Assembly (NCBI GenBank): GCA_030737835.1
Contig: CM060847.1
Span: forward strand, 23,360,876 to 23,424,875
Length of the DNA: 64,000 nucleotides
Source of the DNA: Acorus gramineus
Taxonomy: Eukaryota > Streptophyta > Magnoliopsida > Acorales > Acoraceae
Direction: 5' to 3'
Part shown: one piece after another, positions 31,302 through 43,400 of the stretch
Numbering within the stretch: position 1 is the first letter of the stretch
Layout: the number at the start of each line of letters is the position of its first letter
The notes under the pieces: generated by a model
The model's database searches: none
What the model saw: the letters and a program-made list of their open reading frames with translations, nothing else
What the model was told of the DNA's origin: nothing
Position numbers and translations under genes: made by a program

Positions 31302-31884
31302 GGAAAAATTAATTATAGGTCCCTCAGTATACTCCTGTATTAATTTTAAGTTCCTGCAACTTTTCAACTTAACAATAGATCCCTAGGTACTAATCCCTTT
31401 TATGTTTGGGTCTCTGTCGCTAACAAAAGGGGTAATAACTTTTTCCATTTTATCCCCATTCAAACAGTCTGTACACTATTATGTACTGTATGTACATTGT
31501 TAATCAACTATAGATATAACCATTCTGTGTACACTGTTACCATTCGGTGCACATTGTTATCATTTTGTGTACATTGTTATATGTGCATGTGTACACTGTT
31601 AATAATCTGTATGTAGTAATGTGAGTCGTCGGAGAACAAAAACGGAGGAGGAAGGCAATGGAAGGGCCACCGTCTATGGGAATTGGTTAAAGAGAAGGGA
31701 AAAAAAGAAAGATAAAAGGCTGGGGGTAAAAATGGAAGAAGAATGGCTGGGGTTAACAGAAAATGGATGGAAGGACCTAGACATAATAGATGTTGGTACC
31801 TAGCACCTATTGTTAAGTGAAAAAGTTGCAGGGACTTAAAATTAATGTGATAATATGTTGAGGGACTTGTAATTAATTCCCCCC
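31302..31884. mobile_element. Mutator-like non-autonomous element, 583 bp
   Basis: Inverted ends of about 90 bp: GGAAAAATTAATTATAGGTC at the left against GGGGGGAATTAATTACAAGTC read inverted, both continuing through TTAATTTTAAGTYCCTGCAA and CACTTAACAATAG. The flanking 9-mers are similar but not identical (7 of 9). The interior has about six copies of TGTACAYTGTTA. The 60-residue frame inside is not credible. Confidence 0.75.
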
Positions 31885-31920
31885 TTTTTTTATCTTTTAG
31901 TAGAGCTATCTATATTGTTT

Positions 31921-32863
31921 GGGGAAATTAATCTTGGGTACTCGTGGTCACCCATATATTATTTTTAAGTCCCTGATACTTTTCAAATTTTTTATACGTC
32001 CCTAGGAGTCTTGTCTATTATTTTTAGATTCTCTTCACTCACTTTTGTTATGTCCCCATAGAGATACACAAAATGCTCTTCTCCCCAAACCATTTGTTTG
32101 CTTATCTTGGTACATTGTTAATTTGTTTGGTTACATTGCTAATCTATCTGGGTACATTATTAACTTGTGTGATTACATTGCTAAAATGAAGATTTGAGAT
32201 GTTGAAAAACCTTAAGAGCTAGTCGACAAGGGGTTAAGGTTTTGATGATAAGTTGTCCTAATTTTAGGAGATAAAAAATCCATTAATTTTGTCCATATTT
32301 ACATTTGTCAAAATTAGGACAAAAATGGAGATAAATGTTATTCCAACTTTTAGGTGGAACAAAATATCCCTATTGTCATTTTAAAGTCGAGGCAATTGTC
32401 TGTACTTTATCCCGACTATTTTTTATAGCAAATGTTATAAATTGTCTTCTCCCTCATTTATCCCCATAATTAACTAACCCTTATCCCATCATTTATCTCC
32501 TTGTTAAACCAGCCCTAAATAAATAGTAGATAGAAGGAAGGAAGGTAGTGTACAATTGATTATGAGTGGAGTGAGGGAACTGGATGGTGAATTTGAGAGA
32601 GAGGGGAGATGCATTTTCGTGTGATAGATTTAACAGAGATGCTTTTCCTTCGTGTGGATGGGTGAGAGAGAGAGAGAAAAAAAAAACAACGAGAAATAGA
32701 AGGTTACTGGGAGGTAAAAATAAAAAAAAAAGTTAACACCCCATGGATGGAAAAACCTAAAGAAATTTGGTTTATAGAAATAGGGACTTAAAAAAAACTT
32801 CAAAAGTGTCAGGGATTAAAAAATAATAGACAGAATACTTGAAGGACCCGAACTAATTTTCCC
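31921..32863. mobile_element. Mutator-like non-autonomous element, 943 bp, with nested MITE
   Basis: Inverted ends of about 110 bp: GGGGAAATTAATCTTGGGTA at the left against GGGAAAATTAGTTCGGGTCC read inverted, sharing CTATTATTTTTARATTC and TTTTTAAGTCCCT. The interior carries four GGTTACATTGCTAA-type words. A Tourist-like MITE is nested at 32216-32515. The flanks match at 7 of 9 bases. Confidence 0.68.
32216..32515. mobile_element. Tourist-like MITE nested in a Mutator-like element
   Basis: TAA at 32213-32215 and 32516-32518. Ends GAGCTAGTCGACAAGGGG and the inverse of GGGCTGGTTTAACAAGGAG. Same family as 34193-34698 and 44555-44849 (GGGCTAGTTTGGCAA type). Confidence 0.72.
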
Positions 32864-32918
32864 ATAATTTTTTTACTTAAATATCTGATGGAAAACAATG
32901 GATATATATTTTCTTTTT

Positions 32919-33677
32919 GGAAAAAATCCATATAACTCCCTGTAAATTTAGTTAAATCGATTCTAATCCCTAAAAATCTTTAAATCACTGTACGTCCCTG
33001 TTTTAATTAAGAAATTATTGTTTTATGGTCCGTTTGAATATGAGTTTATATAGATTCTGCGTTTAAAAAGCTAAAAATTATCAAACTCAAATCCAAACAC
33101 ATTTTTTTCAAACCACCATCTTCTCTTTACAATTGAAAATCTAATACAACATAGTTTTTTAAAAGTTAAGAAACACAAGATTTTAAGAATCTTAGCGTTT
33201 CAATCTTACATACAAACGCAACCTTAGTCCCTGTCGTCACCCAAATCAACAGACTTGTAGTTAATCCAAACTAGACATATGAGATTACCATAATACCCTT
33301 CCTTTCATCTAATATTTCTCTCATTGTTTCTCTCATAAGCCTCTTACCCCCAAAACGAACTCTACGCAAAGACTGACGCCTCTCAAAGCTTGTTGAAGTT
33401 ATGAGGTTATTTTCAAAAAATTTCAACGGCATTTTGGTAATAGAAATGACCTATTTTGATTTTTACACTTTATCAGGGACTTATTCGAATACGATTTTCA
33501 AAGATTCACTGAATCGGAGGGAATAGTCCTAAAATATGCTTTTTTTTATAAACTTTTGATCAAGGGACTAAAAAGCATTAACTATAGTTGAATATAAGGA
33601 CCTACGAGGATTTAAAAATTTTACAGGGACTAAAATTGATATAGCTAAGTTTACGGATAGTTATATGAATATTTCCC
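32919..33677. mobile_element. Mutator-like non-autonomous element, about 760 bp, with nested MITE
   Basis: Left end GGAAAAAATCCATATAACTC; right end, read inverted, GGGAAATATTCATATAACTA. Both continue with CCGTAAA/CCTGTAAA and AAATCC-type blocks. The flanks TTTCTTTTT and TTTCCTTTT match at 8 of 9. The ends resemble the CCATATAACCCCCTG elements elsewhere. A Tourist-like MITE is nested at 33021-33227. Confidence 0.65.
33021..33227. mobile_element. Tourist-like MITE nested in a Mutator-like element
   Basis: Ends TGGTCCGTTTGAATATGAG and the inverse of GGTTGCGTTTGTATGTAAG, with TTA-type borders. It resembles the MITE at 20243-20448 (AAATCCAAAC core). Confidence 0.6.
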
Positions 33678-33778
33678 TTTCCTTTTTCACAATTATCTTA
33701 TTAATATCTAACACCCATTTCGCTTTAAAAAAAACAAAAAAAAAATATCTAACACGGTAATACGCTTCCCATCTATCG

Positions 33779-33975
33779 ACACGCGTGTTGCCGACGAGAC
33801 CCGCACGTGCGGCAACGGCTCCAGTTGTCGAGGGACATAGACGTCATTAATTGAAAAGCTGGAGGGCCTTATAGACAAATAACGGTTGCGGTTTTGGGAG
33901 GGACCGGTCAAAACCTCCTGTGTCGGCAAGACACGTGACGTGGACACGTGTCATGTTCTGCGTGGTTTCCACGTA
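33779..33975. promoter_or_regulatory. Cluster of ACGT-core (G-box/ABRE-like) motifs
   Basis: Within 200 bp there are ACGCGT (about 33780), GCACGTGC (33803-33810), GACGTCA (about 33840), ACACGTGA (about 33931), GACGTGG (about 33937), ACACGTGT (about 33944) and CCACGTA (about 33969). These are binding words for bZIP/bHLH factors in ABA, light and stress responses. The block has higher GC than its surroundings and lies about 3.5 kb upstream of the OSCA gene. I see no adjacent gene start, so its role is open. Confidence 0.45.
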
Positions 33976-34192
33976 AAGGTAGGGTCCACTGACAGTTCGA
34001 TCTTGTATGTATTTCTGTCTACGGATTTAAAACCCTCTTTTTTTTGTTTCCTAAAAATAGCAAGTACAATACCTTTAATTACGGAATTACCATTTTCCAC
34101 AATTTACAGAAAGTTAAAATTTCGGCGGTTTAGATTCGTACACGTTCAATCATTTTTCACTGATCATATTGTCATCGTGTTAATAACTATAA

Positions 34193-34698
34193 GACCTAGT
34201 TTAATAAAAAGATAAATTTTTAAAATAAATTAATCTAATTTATAAATATAAAAAATTATTATTTTTATTTAAATTTGTATTTGGTAATGTTTTTTATTAT
34301 CCTTATTTTTTATTTTCTTATTCTCAATTTTGCATTTGGATTAAATATGGAATAACTTTAAATTTTTTTAAAAAATATCAAATCTACCATTCCTATTAAT
34401 GGGGCATTAATATTGTTTAGTGGAACACATTTTTTTTTTTTTCATTTATTTTCTTGGAAATGATAGAAATAAATGTTATCCCAATTTTATAAAATTAGGA
34501 TAAAAAATTGGGACAAAGTAATTGGGACAAAATTTGTTCCACCTTTTACCAAAAACAAAATATCCTCATTTTTTATCTCAAAATGTGGACAATTGTCTAT
34601 ACTTTATCCCTATTTTTTTTATGCTATATGGGATAACAAGTGATTTAGCCTAATTTTTTTCCTTATCCTGACTTTTTATCCTCATGCCAAACTAAATC
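34193..34698. mobile_element. Tourist-like MITE, 506 bp
   Basis: TAA at 34190-34192 and 34699-34701. Ends GACCTAGTTTAATAAAAAG and the inverse of GATTTAGTTTGGCATGAG. Mirrored blocks such as TTTTATCC/GGATAAAA lie inside. Confidence 0.7.
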
Positions 34699-34829
34699 TA
34701 AGGATTTTTTTTTTCTTTTTTTTTCATTGAATGTTTTTAATGACCCTGAATTCATAGTATTTATTGGAACACACGTCTTGTTTTTTAAAAGTTTCGGGTA
34801 GATACATATATTTTTTTTAGAAAAATCAA

Positions 34830-35335
34830 AATAAATGGACTGGATATGGTTGAACTCAATCCAACTTGAAATTTGGCAGACTTAGACTGGGGTTTTAACT
34901 TTCTTGAATCCGAATCCGAACTTGAACCCGATTAACCCTAACATAATTTGGGTTGAGAGTTCGGATAACTCAAACCAAAAGTTTCCATATCCAAGTAAAA
35001 TGTTTTAAGTAAAATTATAATTTTTAATTAGGTAAAATTTGAATTATATAATTTATTTTTATTTATAATTTTTCACTTCTATAGTTTCCATATCTTTATT
35101 CTTTAATAATAATGTTCTTTATTTTCATATTTTTATTTTTGTTGTGTGGAGAATTGACTCTTACAAAATTTTAATTGTTTAAAATGTTACATTTTTTAAA
35201 TCAAAGCAAAACTCAACCCAATCTAAATAAAACTCGAACCCAACCTGAACCTGAATAAAAATCGATGGGTTGGGTTCTGGTTGAGCTCGAACCCAATCTC
35301 AACCTGATCTAACCCACCTGAGGTGTACCCGCAGG
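34830..35335. mobile_element. Degenerate hAT-like element (tentative)
   Basis: The left part has AACTTGAA...CGAACTTGAACCCGATTAAC words, and the right part has CCCAACC/GGTTGGGTT arrays ending near CCACCTGAGGTGTACCC, like the subterminal repeats of the intact hAT copies. I could not define the ends or a target duplication. Confidence 0.4.
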
Positions 35336-35548
35336 AGCAGCGAATTGAATTATCCCTCACATATATTTTGTATTATATATTGTACCATGAAAAAAAGATA
35401 AAAATACTGCATTCAATTCATTTAAATATGTAGATAATTCGTTAAATATATGTTTGAAAATAAAAATATGAAATCAGAAAAAATGTTTACTTTTAAATTA
35501 AGGTCAATTTAATGTTTATTCACGTTATCCTTATGTTGGAGAAACAAA

Positions 35549-35995
35549 TAGGGCTGCAACTTGGGTGGGTTGGATTTGGTTTGACCCAAACCTGAACTCA
35601 ACCCAAATTATAAACTACTCAATCCTAACTTGATCCAAACCGATTTTCAACCTGAATTGGACTAACCCAAATCAACCCGCAATTAAATAAATCAACCCGA
35701 CCAAACCCGATTTTTAAACATGATGTGCAAATTAAATAAACCACCCCAACCCAACCCGTAAGATTAGTTATGTTTACCTAAAATTTGAACGGCCCAGACT
35801 AGGAGCTACAAAATGAACAACCATGATTTTTTTTTAACTATTAGTTTACGGGTTTAGGTTGGGTCGGGTTGTGAGTAAGGCCAATCCGAACCCAACCCGA
35901 TTTGTGAGTCAACCCGAATTGACAAACCCGAATCCGATTTGACCAATCCAACCTATATAAAAATCAGGTTCAACCCAACCAAAGTTGCAGCCCTA
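35549..35995. mobile_element. hAT-like non-autonomous element, 447 bp
   Basis: Ends TAGGGCTGCAACTTGGGTGG and the inverse AAAGTTGCAGCCCTA. The flanks GAAACAAA (35541-35548) and GCAACAAA (35996-36003) form an 8-bp duplication with one mismatch. Subterminal AACCCGA/GGGTTGG repeats. Non-coding. Confidence 0.82.
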
Positions 35996-36171
35996 GCAAC
36001 AAAAAAGAATTAAAAACAAGTTTTCTTTTTCTTTGTAATCTAATAAAACTAAAAGTCAATTTAGTAATTCTGACCAATAAAAAGAAATTTTCATTTCAGA
36101 ATTCATTTCTAATAAATATTGTGAAAGAAAAAATTCAATAAAAAATAAGATTTCAAACACAATTTTTCTAA

Positions 36172-36700
36172 GCCCTTGTCTGGATGGAAGAATATGGGAG
36201 GAATAGAGAAAAATAAAACAAAATAAAATGTTTATTTTTAAAGAATAAAGAGATATAACTATGTTAAAATATGTAAAAATAAACTGATATTGGTATTCTA
36301 AGTCCCTCTAGAATTATGTTATCCCACCCAATGTATTCCACTAGTATAAAAAAGGTCTACATGTCAAATCATATGTCATCAAAGAGACCCCTATGTCAAA
36401 TAATTTTTTATCTTTTTAAAAAAAATTTACACATCTTATTCACTTTTTATTAACAATTTTTTATTTTCAACTAAACAAAAAAAAAATATAATTATATTTT
36501 TCAATAAAAATAACTAAAAATACAATAAAATAAAAAATTACCTGTTCTTTACTTATACCCAAATAACTTATGTGGCTATCCTTCTGCGTTAAAATAATGG
36601 GAAAAATCCATATAACCCTATGTAAACTGATTGAAATCAATATAACCCCCTGAAAATACATAGTGAATAAAAAAAACCCCTTGAAAAAAATTTACGTTTA
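36172..36700. mobile_element. MITE remnants
   Basis: GCCCTTGTCTGGATGG after TAA at 36169-36171 resembles a Tourist left end, but no matching right end was found. At 36600-36665, GGGAAAAATCCATATAACCC and AATATAACCCCCTG match the CCATATAACCCCCTG family. Confidence 0.4.
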
Positions 36701-37260
36701 TAGATGATGAATATTTTGTGAATATTATGTTTGGTTAACCCTAGTAGAAAACACAGTGTATCAAAAAAAATCTACAATGAGTTAAAAATGTGAAAAGTCT
36801 TCTATAAATGATAATTTTACCCATCCGGATTGGGTTTTATAATATATCCAAAGAGATTAAAATCATCATTTTTATAGTATTTTTTGTATTTTTAACATAT
36901 TGTAGTAGTTTTTTTAGTATATTATGTCTTTAATCAGGATTAATCAAACGAAATATTTATAAAATATTTATCATTTATTAATAAAAAATTTTATTCAAGT
37001 TATTTGAATTTACTAAATGTTTTAGGGGGGGGCGGGTTGTATGAATTTGTCCCTAAAATAAATAAAAATAAGAATAAACAAAGACTCCAAACAAGACAGG
37101 GAGGAAGTAGAGGCCACATCCCTATCACACTCCAATTAGGAGGCGACTATACAATCCAAAACCATCAACACAAAAGGGCATTATCGTCATTTTCACCACT
37201 CCCCCCACCCCCCGTTGCATACGCGTCCGATCCGAAAAGCCGACACTCTCTTCTCCTCTC
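36700..37260. other. Upstream region of the OSCA gene
   Basis: AT-rich, then with rising GC after 37080. No gene was recognised, and I identified no promoter elements with confidence. Confidence 0.35.
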
Positions 37261-37261
37261 T

Positions 37262-37479
37262 TCTTCTTTAAAAACAAACACACTCTTCTCACACAGAGAG
37301 AGAGAAGGCGCATTTAAATCCAACGGTCATCTTTTCATCCCCCATTAAAGGACCATCACTTCAACGGCTACGTTTCCCCAATCCCCACAACGGATACTCT
37401 GCCACATTAACAACAGTAGTAGTACAAAAGGCAGAAGAAGAAGAAGAAGAAGAACACTTAATAGAGAGAGAGACCCAAT
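37262..37479 (+). promoter_or_regulatory. Core promoter and 5' UTR of the OSCA gene
   Basis: A TTTAAAAAC TATA-like word at about 37266 is followed by a CT/GA-rich tract (AGAGAGAGAGAAGG at about 37296). A (GAA)n run at about 37430-37455 and another GA run sit directly before the ATG. GA/CT-rich leaders of this kind are common in plants. The exact transcription start cannot be read. Confidence 0.4.
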
Positions 37480-40400
37480 ATGGATATCAGTTCGTTTTTG
37501 ACGTCTTTGGGGACTTCGTTCCTGATATTTCTGGTTCTGATGATGATCTTCGCTTGGCTTCAGAGGAAGCCCTCGAACGAGGTTGTCTACTACCCTAATC
37601 GGATCCTGAGAGGGTTGGATCCGTGGGAGGGGAGAGCGGGGAGGACCCGGAACCCGTTTGCGTGGATCAGGGAGGCGCTTGGAACCAACGAGGAGGACCT
37701 TGTCACCGCCGCCGGTGTCGATGCCGCCGTCTACTTCGTCTTCCTCTCTTCAGGTTTGGGTTTCTTCTCAATCTTGGGTTTTTGTTTAGTTTTTCTGATT
37801 TGGGTTTTATTGGGTTTCGATTGATGTTGGTTAAAGTTCCTTTTTTTTTTTTTTTTTACTTGGGGATCTTGTTTTGTCTATGGAAATCTGAATTTTTGTT
37901 GGGTCTGCTTTGATTTTTGGTATTTCTGATTCTGGGTTTTATTTGATTTTTGTTGGTTTGGTGGGATTTATTGGTGTTTATTTCTTTCCTTTTTTTTCAA
38001 CTGGTTGGTTGGATTTTTCTTCTTCTTTTTTTTTTTTTTTTAAAAAAGAAATTGTGTTTTGATTGTGGGTTTATTTTTTATGAGGATTTACTGTTTTTTT
38101 TTTATGTTAGTTCGTATTTATAAGATATGGCATGTTTTTGGTGGGATTTGTTGTTGATATTGGTGTTTGTTTCTTTTCTCTTTTTTTTTTTTCTCTGTTT
38201 TTTATTTTGATTTGACTTTGTTGTTTTTTCCTGATTTTATTTTTCGAGTTTTTTTTATATATTTTTTTTATATATTTCTGAGATATGGTGTTTTTTTTAA
38301 GGTTTTTGGAATTCTGTTATTGAGAATTACTCAAAGTTGTGGATATTTTCTCTTTTTTTTAGGGGTTTTGGGGATATATATACTCTTATGATTTTGGTAC
38401 TTTTATAAAATTTGAATTTTATGGGATATTATTAATTTATTATTAGTATATTTATATGGCACCAGATGTAATTGGGTGTTATGATTTTTTTTTAAAAAAA
38501 AATCTTATGGTTCAACATCTATTGTTTATCTATAATTAACATTCAATTTTGGAAACCCAGCTAAATAAATCTTTCTCAGGGATGTGGTCTTTCCCATGAC
38601 AGGTTTCGGATGATGCCTTTGTAAATCTGATCGTCCTATTGATTGATTTTTCAGATCTAATTGTGGTTTCTTAATTGAAACTTGAGTGATTCCTGAAATT
38701 ATTCACGTGTTCTAGAATATCTTCCCTTGTTTGGTTCATAGCATAAAATAATTATGGTTAGCTGCTATTCCTTTCTTGTTTTGGGAAAATTTTGTCTTTT
38801 ATATTTTTCTTCATAGTAGAATCTATTATATTTATAGTTTTGGATAGATAAGCAGGAATAAACTATGCCTTACCATGATTTATTCTAATTTGAAGGCATA
38901 ACTACTGCAGTTATCCATGCCACAAACATTTTTTTTGGATTAAGCCCATTCTTCCCTTAGCTATGCGATCCCTATTGTGTTTACATAAATAGAAAATTAA
39001 CTCTATAAGCAGTATTATTATTCATACTCGTGTTTTTCACTTTTTCTCAAAATAAAATTCTCTACCTGTGATTAATTCATTAATGGACTGTTTCCTATAA
39101 TTTCTCTGTAGAGAATTGGATTACTTTTGTTTATTATACAAAAAAAAAGTGCAAGTCGTATATAGATCGTGGATGAATAAGTTATGCCAGTTTGTTTTTA
39201 TAATAAGGTACATATGTAAAATTCAATAAAGGGATATGCAGTATGTGAACCGATCTTTGGTTAAGTCCGCAAGCACATCCTCACTCTATGAAAGAGGTCA
39301 AGGGATCAAACCCTACGGAGCACCATTCTCAAAAAAAAGGGGATATGCAGTTTGGCCTTTTTATGGATCAGATGGAGCAAATGTGTTTTGGACCAATGAG
39401 TTTTAATGGTTTCAACTGATGCAACCAATTCATTCATTTTTTATGTTTCAGTACTGACGATAATGGTGTTCTCTGGCGTGCTTTTATTGCCCGTTTTGCT
39501 CCCTGTGGCTCGAACGGATCATAACATTATACTCAAACAGAAAAGTAACACAAGTGCCTTCAGTGACCTTGACATGCTAGCAATGGGAAATGTTCAAGTA
39601 AGCAAATGTGATCTTATTAGATTTTCTTTTTATATCTTGGTCTCATTTTTCTTAGGCAATATAGTCATATTCCACATATATCTGGCTTTTCAACAATCGT
39701 ATAATTCATCAATTCCGCAATACCATTGTGTTGTCGAGTACCAGGTTCTGACTTTTCGTGTCTTGGCTTTAATTTCCCTGCATAATGAAGATGCTGTTGC
39801 CAAAGCATTTCCCCATGGGTGTGGATTTTCAGCGTTTTACATTTCTATCTTTTTTTTTCAACTGAGAAAAGCACAAGACACTCTGTGTGAATTTGATCAT
39901 ATTTCTGTAACTCTAGTTATTATGTTTTTACCATTTCACACCTTGTGTTATATCAACCTCTTAAAGTGTATTTATCTTATTTAAGCAACTGATTTTTTGT
40001 GACTGACCAGATAATTTGAGTAAGAAATATTCGCAACTTTTTTACAGGTTGATCCAAGGGGTGCACTTAAAAGCGTATAGAGCTGAAAATTAAAGTTATC
40101 CACTATTGCCTCATGCTATCATTTTATGGTTTGGAAACACGTTTTGGTTGATTTTGCTTTGGCAAGAATCAACAACCTAAACGTGTTTCCGAACCCCCCA
40201 AATGGTCACAATTTTTTAAGACATATAACAATGACATAAAAAGAGCTTTTCAAGAATTTACCAATATTATGCTTCCTAGGAATCCAATTTTAAAAGCAAC
40301 TTTAAGTGAAAAGTTGCTTTTCAAACGGGTTTCCAAACACTGCCCATGTCAATGTTTTGTCACATCTAACGTCAAAGAATAAAATATGAAACAGTGATTT

Positions 40401-43400
40401 GAGATAGTTATCTTACATGCAACGTGGTCTTGTAGAGATCTTATAAGGGAAATGTTTGGTTAGTTTAAAACACACTATCGTTTGTCTCTTTATATATAAA
40501 CTGTTCATATTTCAGGAGAAAAGTTCAAGATTGTGGGCGTTCCTACTGGGAACCTATTGGGTTACTTTGGTGACATACTTCGTGTTATGGAAGGCCTATA
40601 AACATGTCTCCGATCTGAGAGCTTCGGCATTATCAGGTCCTGGAGTGAGGCCCGAGCAGTACACCATATTGGTTAGAGATATCCCCCGAGCTCCTGAGGA
40701 CCAAACTAGGAAGGAACAAGTGGACTCATATTTTAAAGCTCTCCATCCGGATTCATTTTACCGATCAATGGTGATCACAGACAACAAAGAGGTCTCTCTT
40801 TCTTTCACCATTTTTATTTTTGGTGTACTAAGGCCCCGTTCAGAACTAATTATCAAACTGATTTTGCCAAATCAGTTTCAGATAAAAAGTTCCAAACAAG
40901 TTTTTTTGAACTTAAGCTTTTGGTTTTGGATTTGGGTTCTTATCTGATAATCGTTAACAAAACAAGTATTATATATATATAAAAAAAAAAACTGGTTGAG
41001 AGGCAGGCTCTTACGAAAAAGTTTCATATATTATGTTGGTTTTGAAAATTGTTCCAAAAAGTTGAGAATCCCGGAGGCGTTGGATGCTAATACCTAAGTC
41101 CATCCACCTTTGTAATATGTACAACATGTTCATCACATTTGTATGTGCCTCAATTTTAAACAACTATATTTTCATGTCAGCTCCCTGAAAATCATGTCAA
41201 CTTTTTGTCTTAAGTTTCATTTGATGTGCTGTCTAAATTGCAGTTGTATCTGTTTGGCCAAATTGAATTGAGGCCGCATTTGGGACCAGCTATCTGATTC
41301 AACTTTTGCAAAATCAGTTTCTCAGATAATCAATTCCAAACGTTTTTTTTTTTTTGGACCATCAAATATAAAGTTTCAGATTTTAATTTTTATGTTTTAG
41401 AAGTCAACAAAACGTTTCTATGAGTAACTTTTTGGATTCATTAACAATATTGGATTCATTCATGATGTATGTTTAGGTTAACAAAATATGGAAAAAGTTG
41501 GAGACCTACCGAAAGAAGCTCGATCGTGCAGAAGCTGTGTATGCCGAATCAAAAACCTCAAGCAAACCAGAGGGAACCAAACCCACAATGAAGACTGGCC
41601 TCCTCGGCCTTATCGGCACCAAAGTTGACACTATCGATCACTGCAACGAGGAAATCAAGGACCTCTTGCTGAAACTAGAAACCGAACAAAAAATCACTTT
41701 GAGAGAGAAACAACAAAACGCTGCACTCGTATTCTTCAACAGCCGTCCCGCTACAGCATCTGCTTCTCAGACCCTCCACGCGCAGCAGATCGACACATGG
41801 ACGGTCATGGAAGCTCCTGAGCCTCGCCAGCTGGTATGGACTAATTTGCCGATCAAGTTTCATGCGAGGCAGATTAGGCAGTATGTCGTGTATGGCATAG
41901 TTTTCTTGACGGTGGTCTTCTACATGGTCCCTATAACCGCGATATCTGCCTTTACGACTTTATCGAATTTGAAGAAGCTTTTGCCATTCTTGAAGAAGGC
42001 GGTCGACCAACCGGAGGTCAAGTCGGTGTTGGAAGCCTATCTGCCTCAGATTGCGCTCATCGTATTCTTGGCTTTATTGCCGAAGTTCCTTATGATGCTC
42101 TCGAAGAATGAAGGGATACCATCCGGAAGCCACATTGTGAGGTCGGCCTCCGGGAAGTTTTTCTACTTTACGATATTCAATGTGTTTTTGGGCGTCACAT
42201 TGAGTGGGACGTTGTTTGCATCTCTCAAGACGGTTTTGAAGCATCCCGACCAGATAATTCCCATGCTCGGGAAGAGCCTTCCGGGAAATGCGAACTTTTT
42301 CATCACATTGGTCGCGCTGAAGTGAGTATCTCATCATCTTCACCTAATTACCTAATGCTCCGAATTATTATTGAGTAATCCACATATTATATGCATAATT
42401 TTGCATTAAAATATTAATTCCTACATTCATAAAAAAAACATGTCTTATTCAATAATTCATGTGTTAGACGAATTAAATGTCTTATATGCATAATATGTAT
42501 GTTACTTGTGCAACTGAATTTAATCCAAGGACAAAAATGCTCTACTAGGCTTTGCTCTGCGAGATTTTAATGTCGATTCTTTATGATTTTGCCTAAAGTC
42601 TTTGTAAGTTTTGATGTTATAACATCATTGAGAGATCATGGATTTTTCCATAGTAGTTCATCTCATTTTTATTTTATTTCTCGACTTGCCTTAAACGTTG
42701 AATATATTCTTTGATCTTTTGCTACAAAAAGGGGGGAAAAATCTTTTGTTTCTGCAATTTCCTTGATTGAAATTCTAATTTATTGGTTTTCAGATTCTTC
42801 GTGGGCTATGGACTCGAACTATCTCGTCTGGTCCCATTGATTATATTTCACATAAAAAAGAAGTACCTCTGTAAAACAGAAGCTGAGTTAAAAGAAGCTT
42901 GGGCTCCTGGTGATCTAAGCTATGCTACAAGGGTTCCTAATGACTTGCTTGTTGTAACTATTGTCCTCTGCTACTCTGTCATAGCTCCTATTATAATTCC
43001 TTTTGGCGTCGCGTACTTTGGCCTGGGATGGCTTGTTCTCCGAAATCAGGTACCAAACCATTTCATTTTGCTTTCTAATTATAATTTTTCCTACTATATC
43101 TGTAGATCTTTTTTGTAATTTTTTAACCATCTGTTATTGCCAAAATGTATCCGAATATGGTGATTCTGGTGACTAAGCCTCGTTTAGATCAATTGTCAAA
43201 CTGATTCTACTTTACAAAATCAATTTTTAAGCTAATCGGTTCCAAAATGTTTTGTTTTTAACTTTTAGCTTTTGGTTTCGGTTTTTGGTTTTTATAAATG
43301 TTGGTTGAGAACAACTTCTATGAATAAAAAAAACTATTTTGAAAATTGGTTCCAAACGAGAATTAAACCCTGAATCCTAAACCCTAAACTTTAAGGCTTC

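Noticed and set aside
39406..39984. 192-residue ORF in the OSCA gene
   Set aside because: It is exon 2 read through both neighbouring introns. Proper GT-AG sites and the conserved protein limit the exon to 39452-39597.
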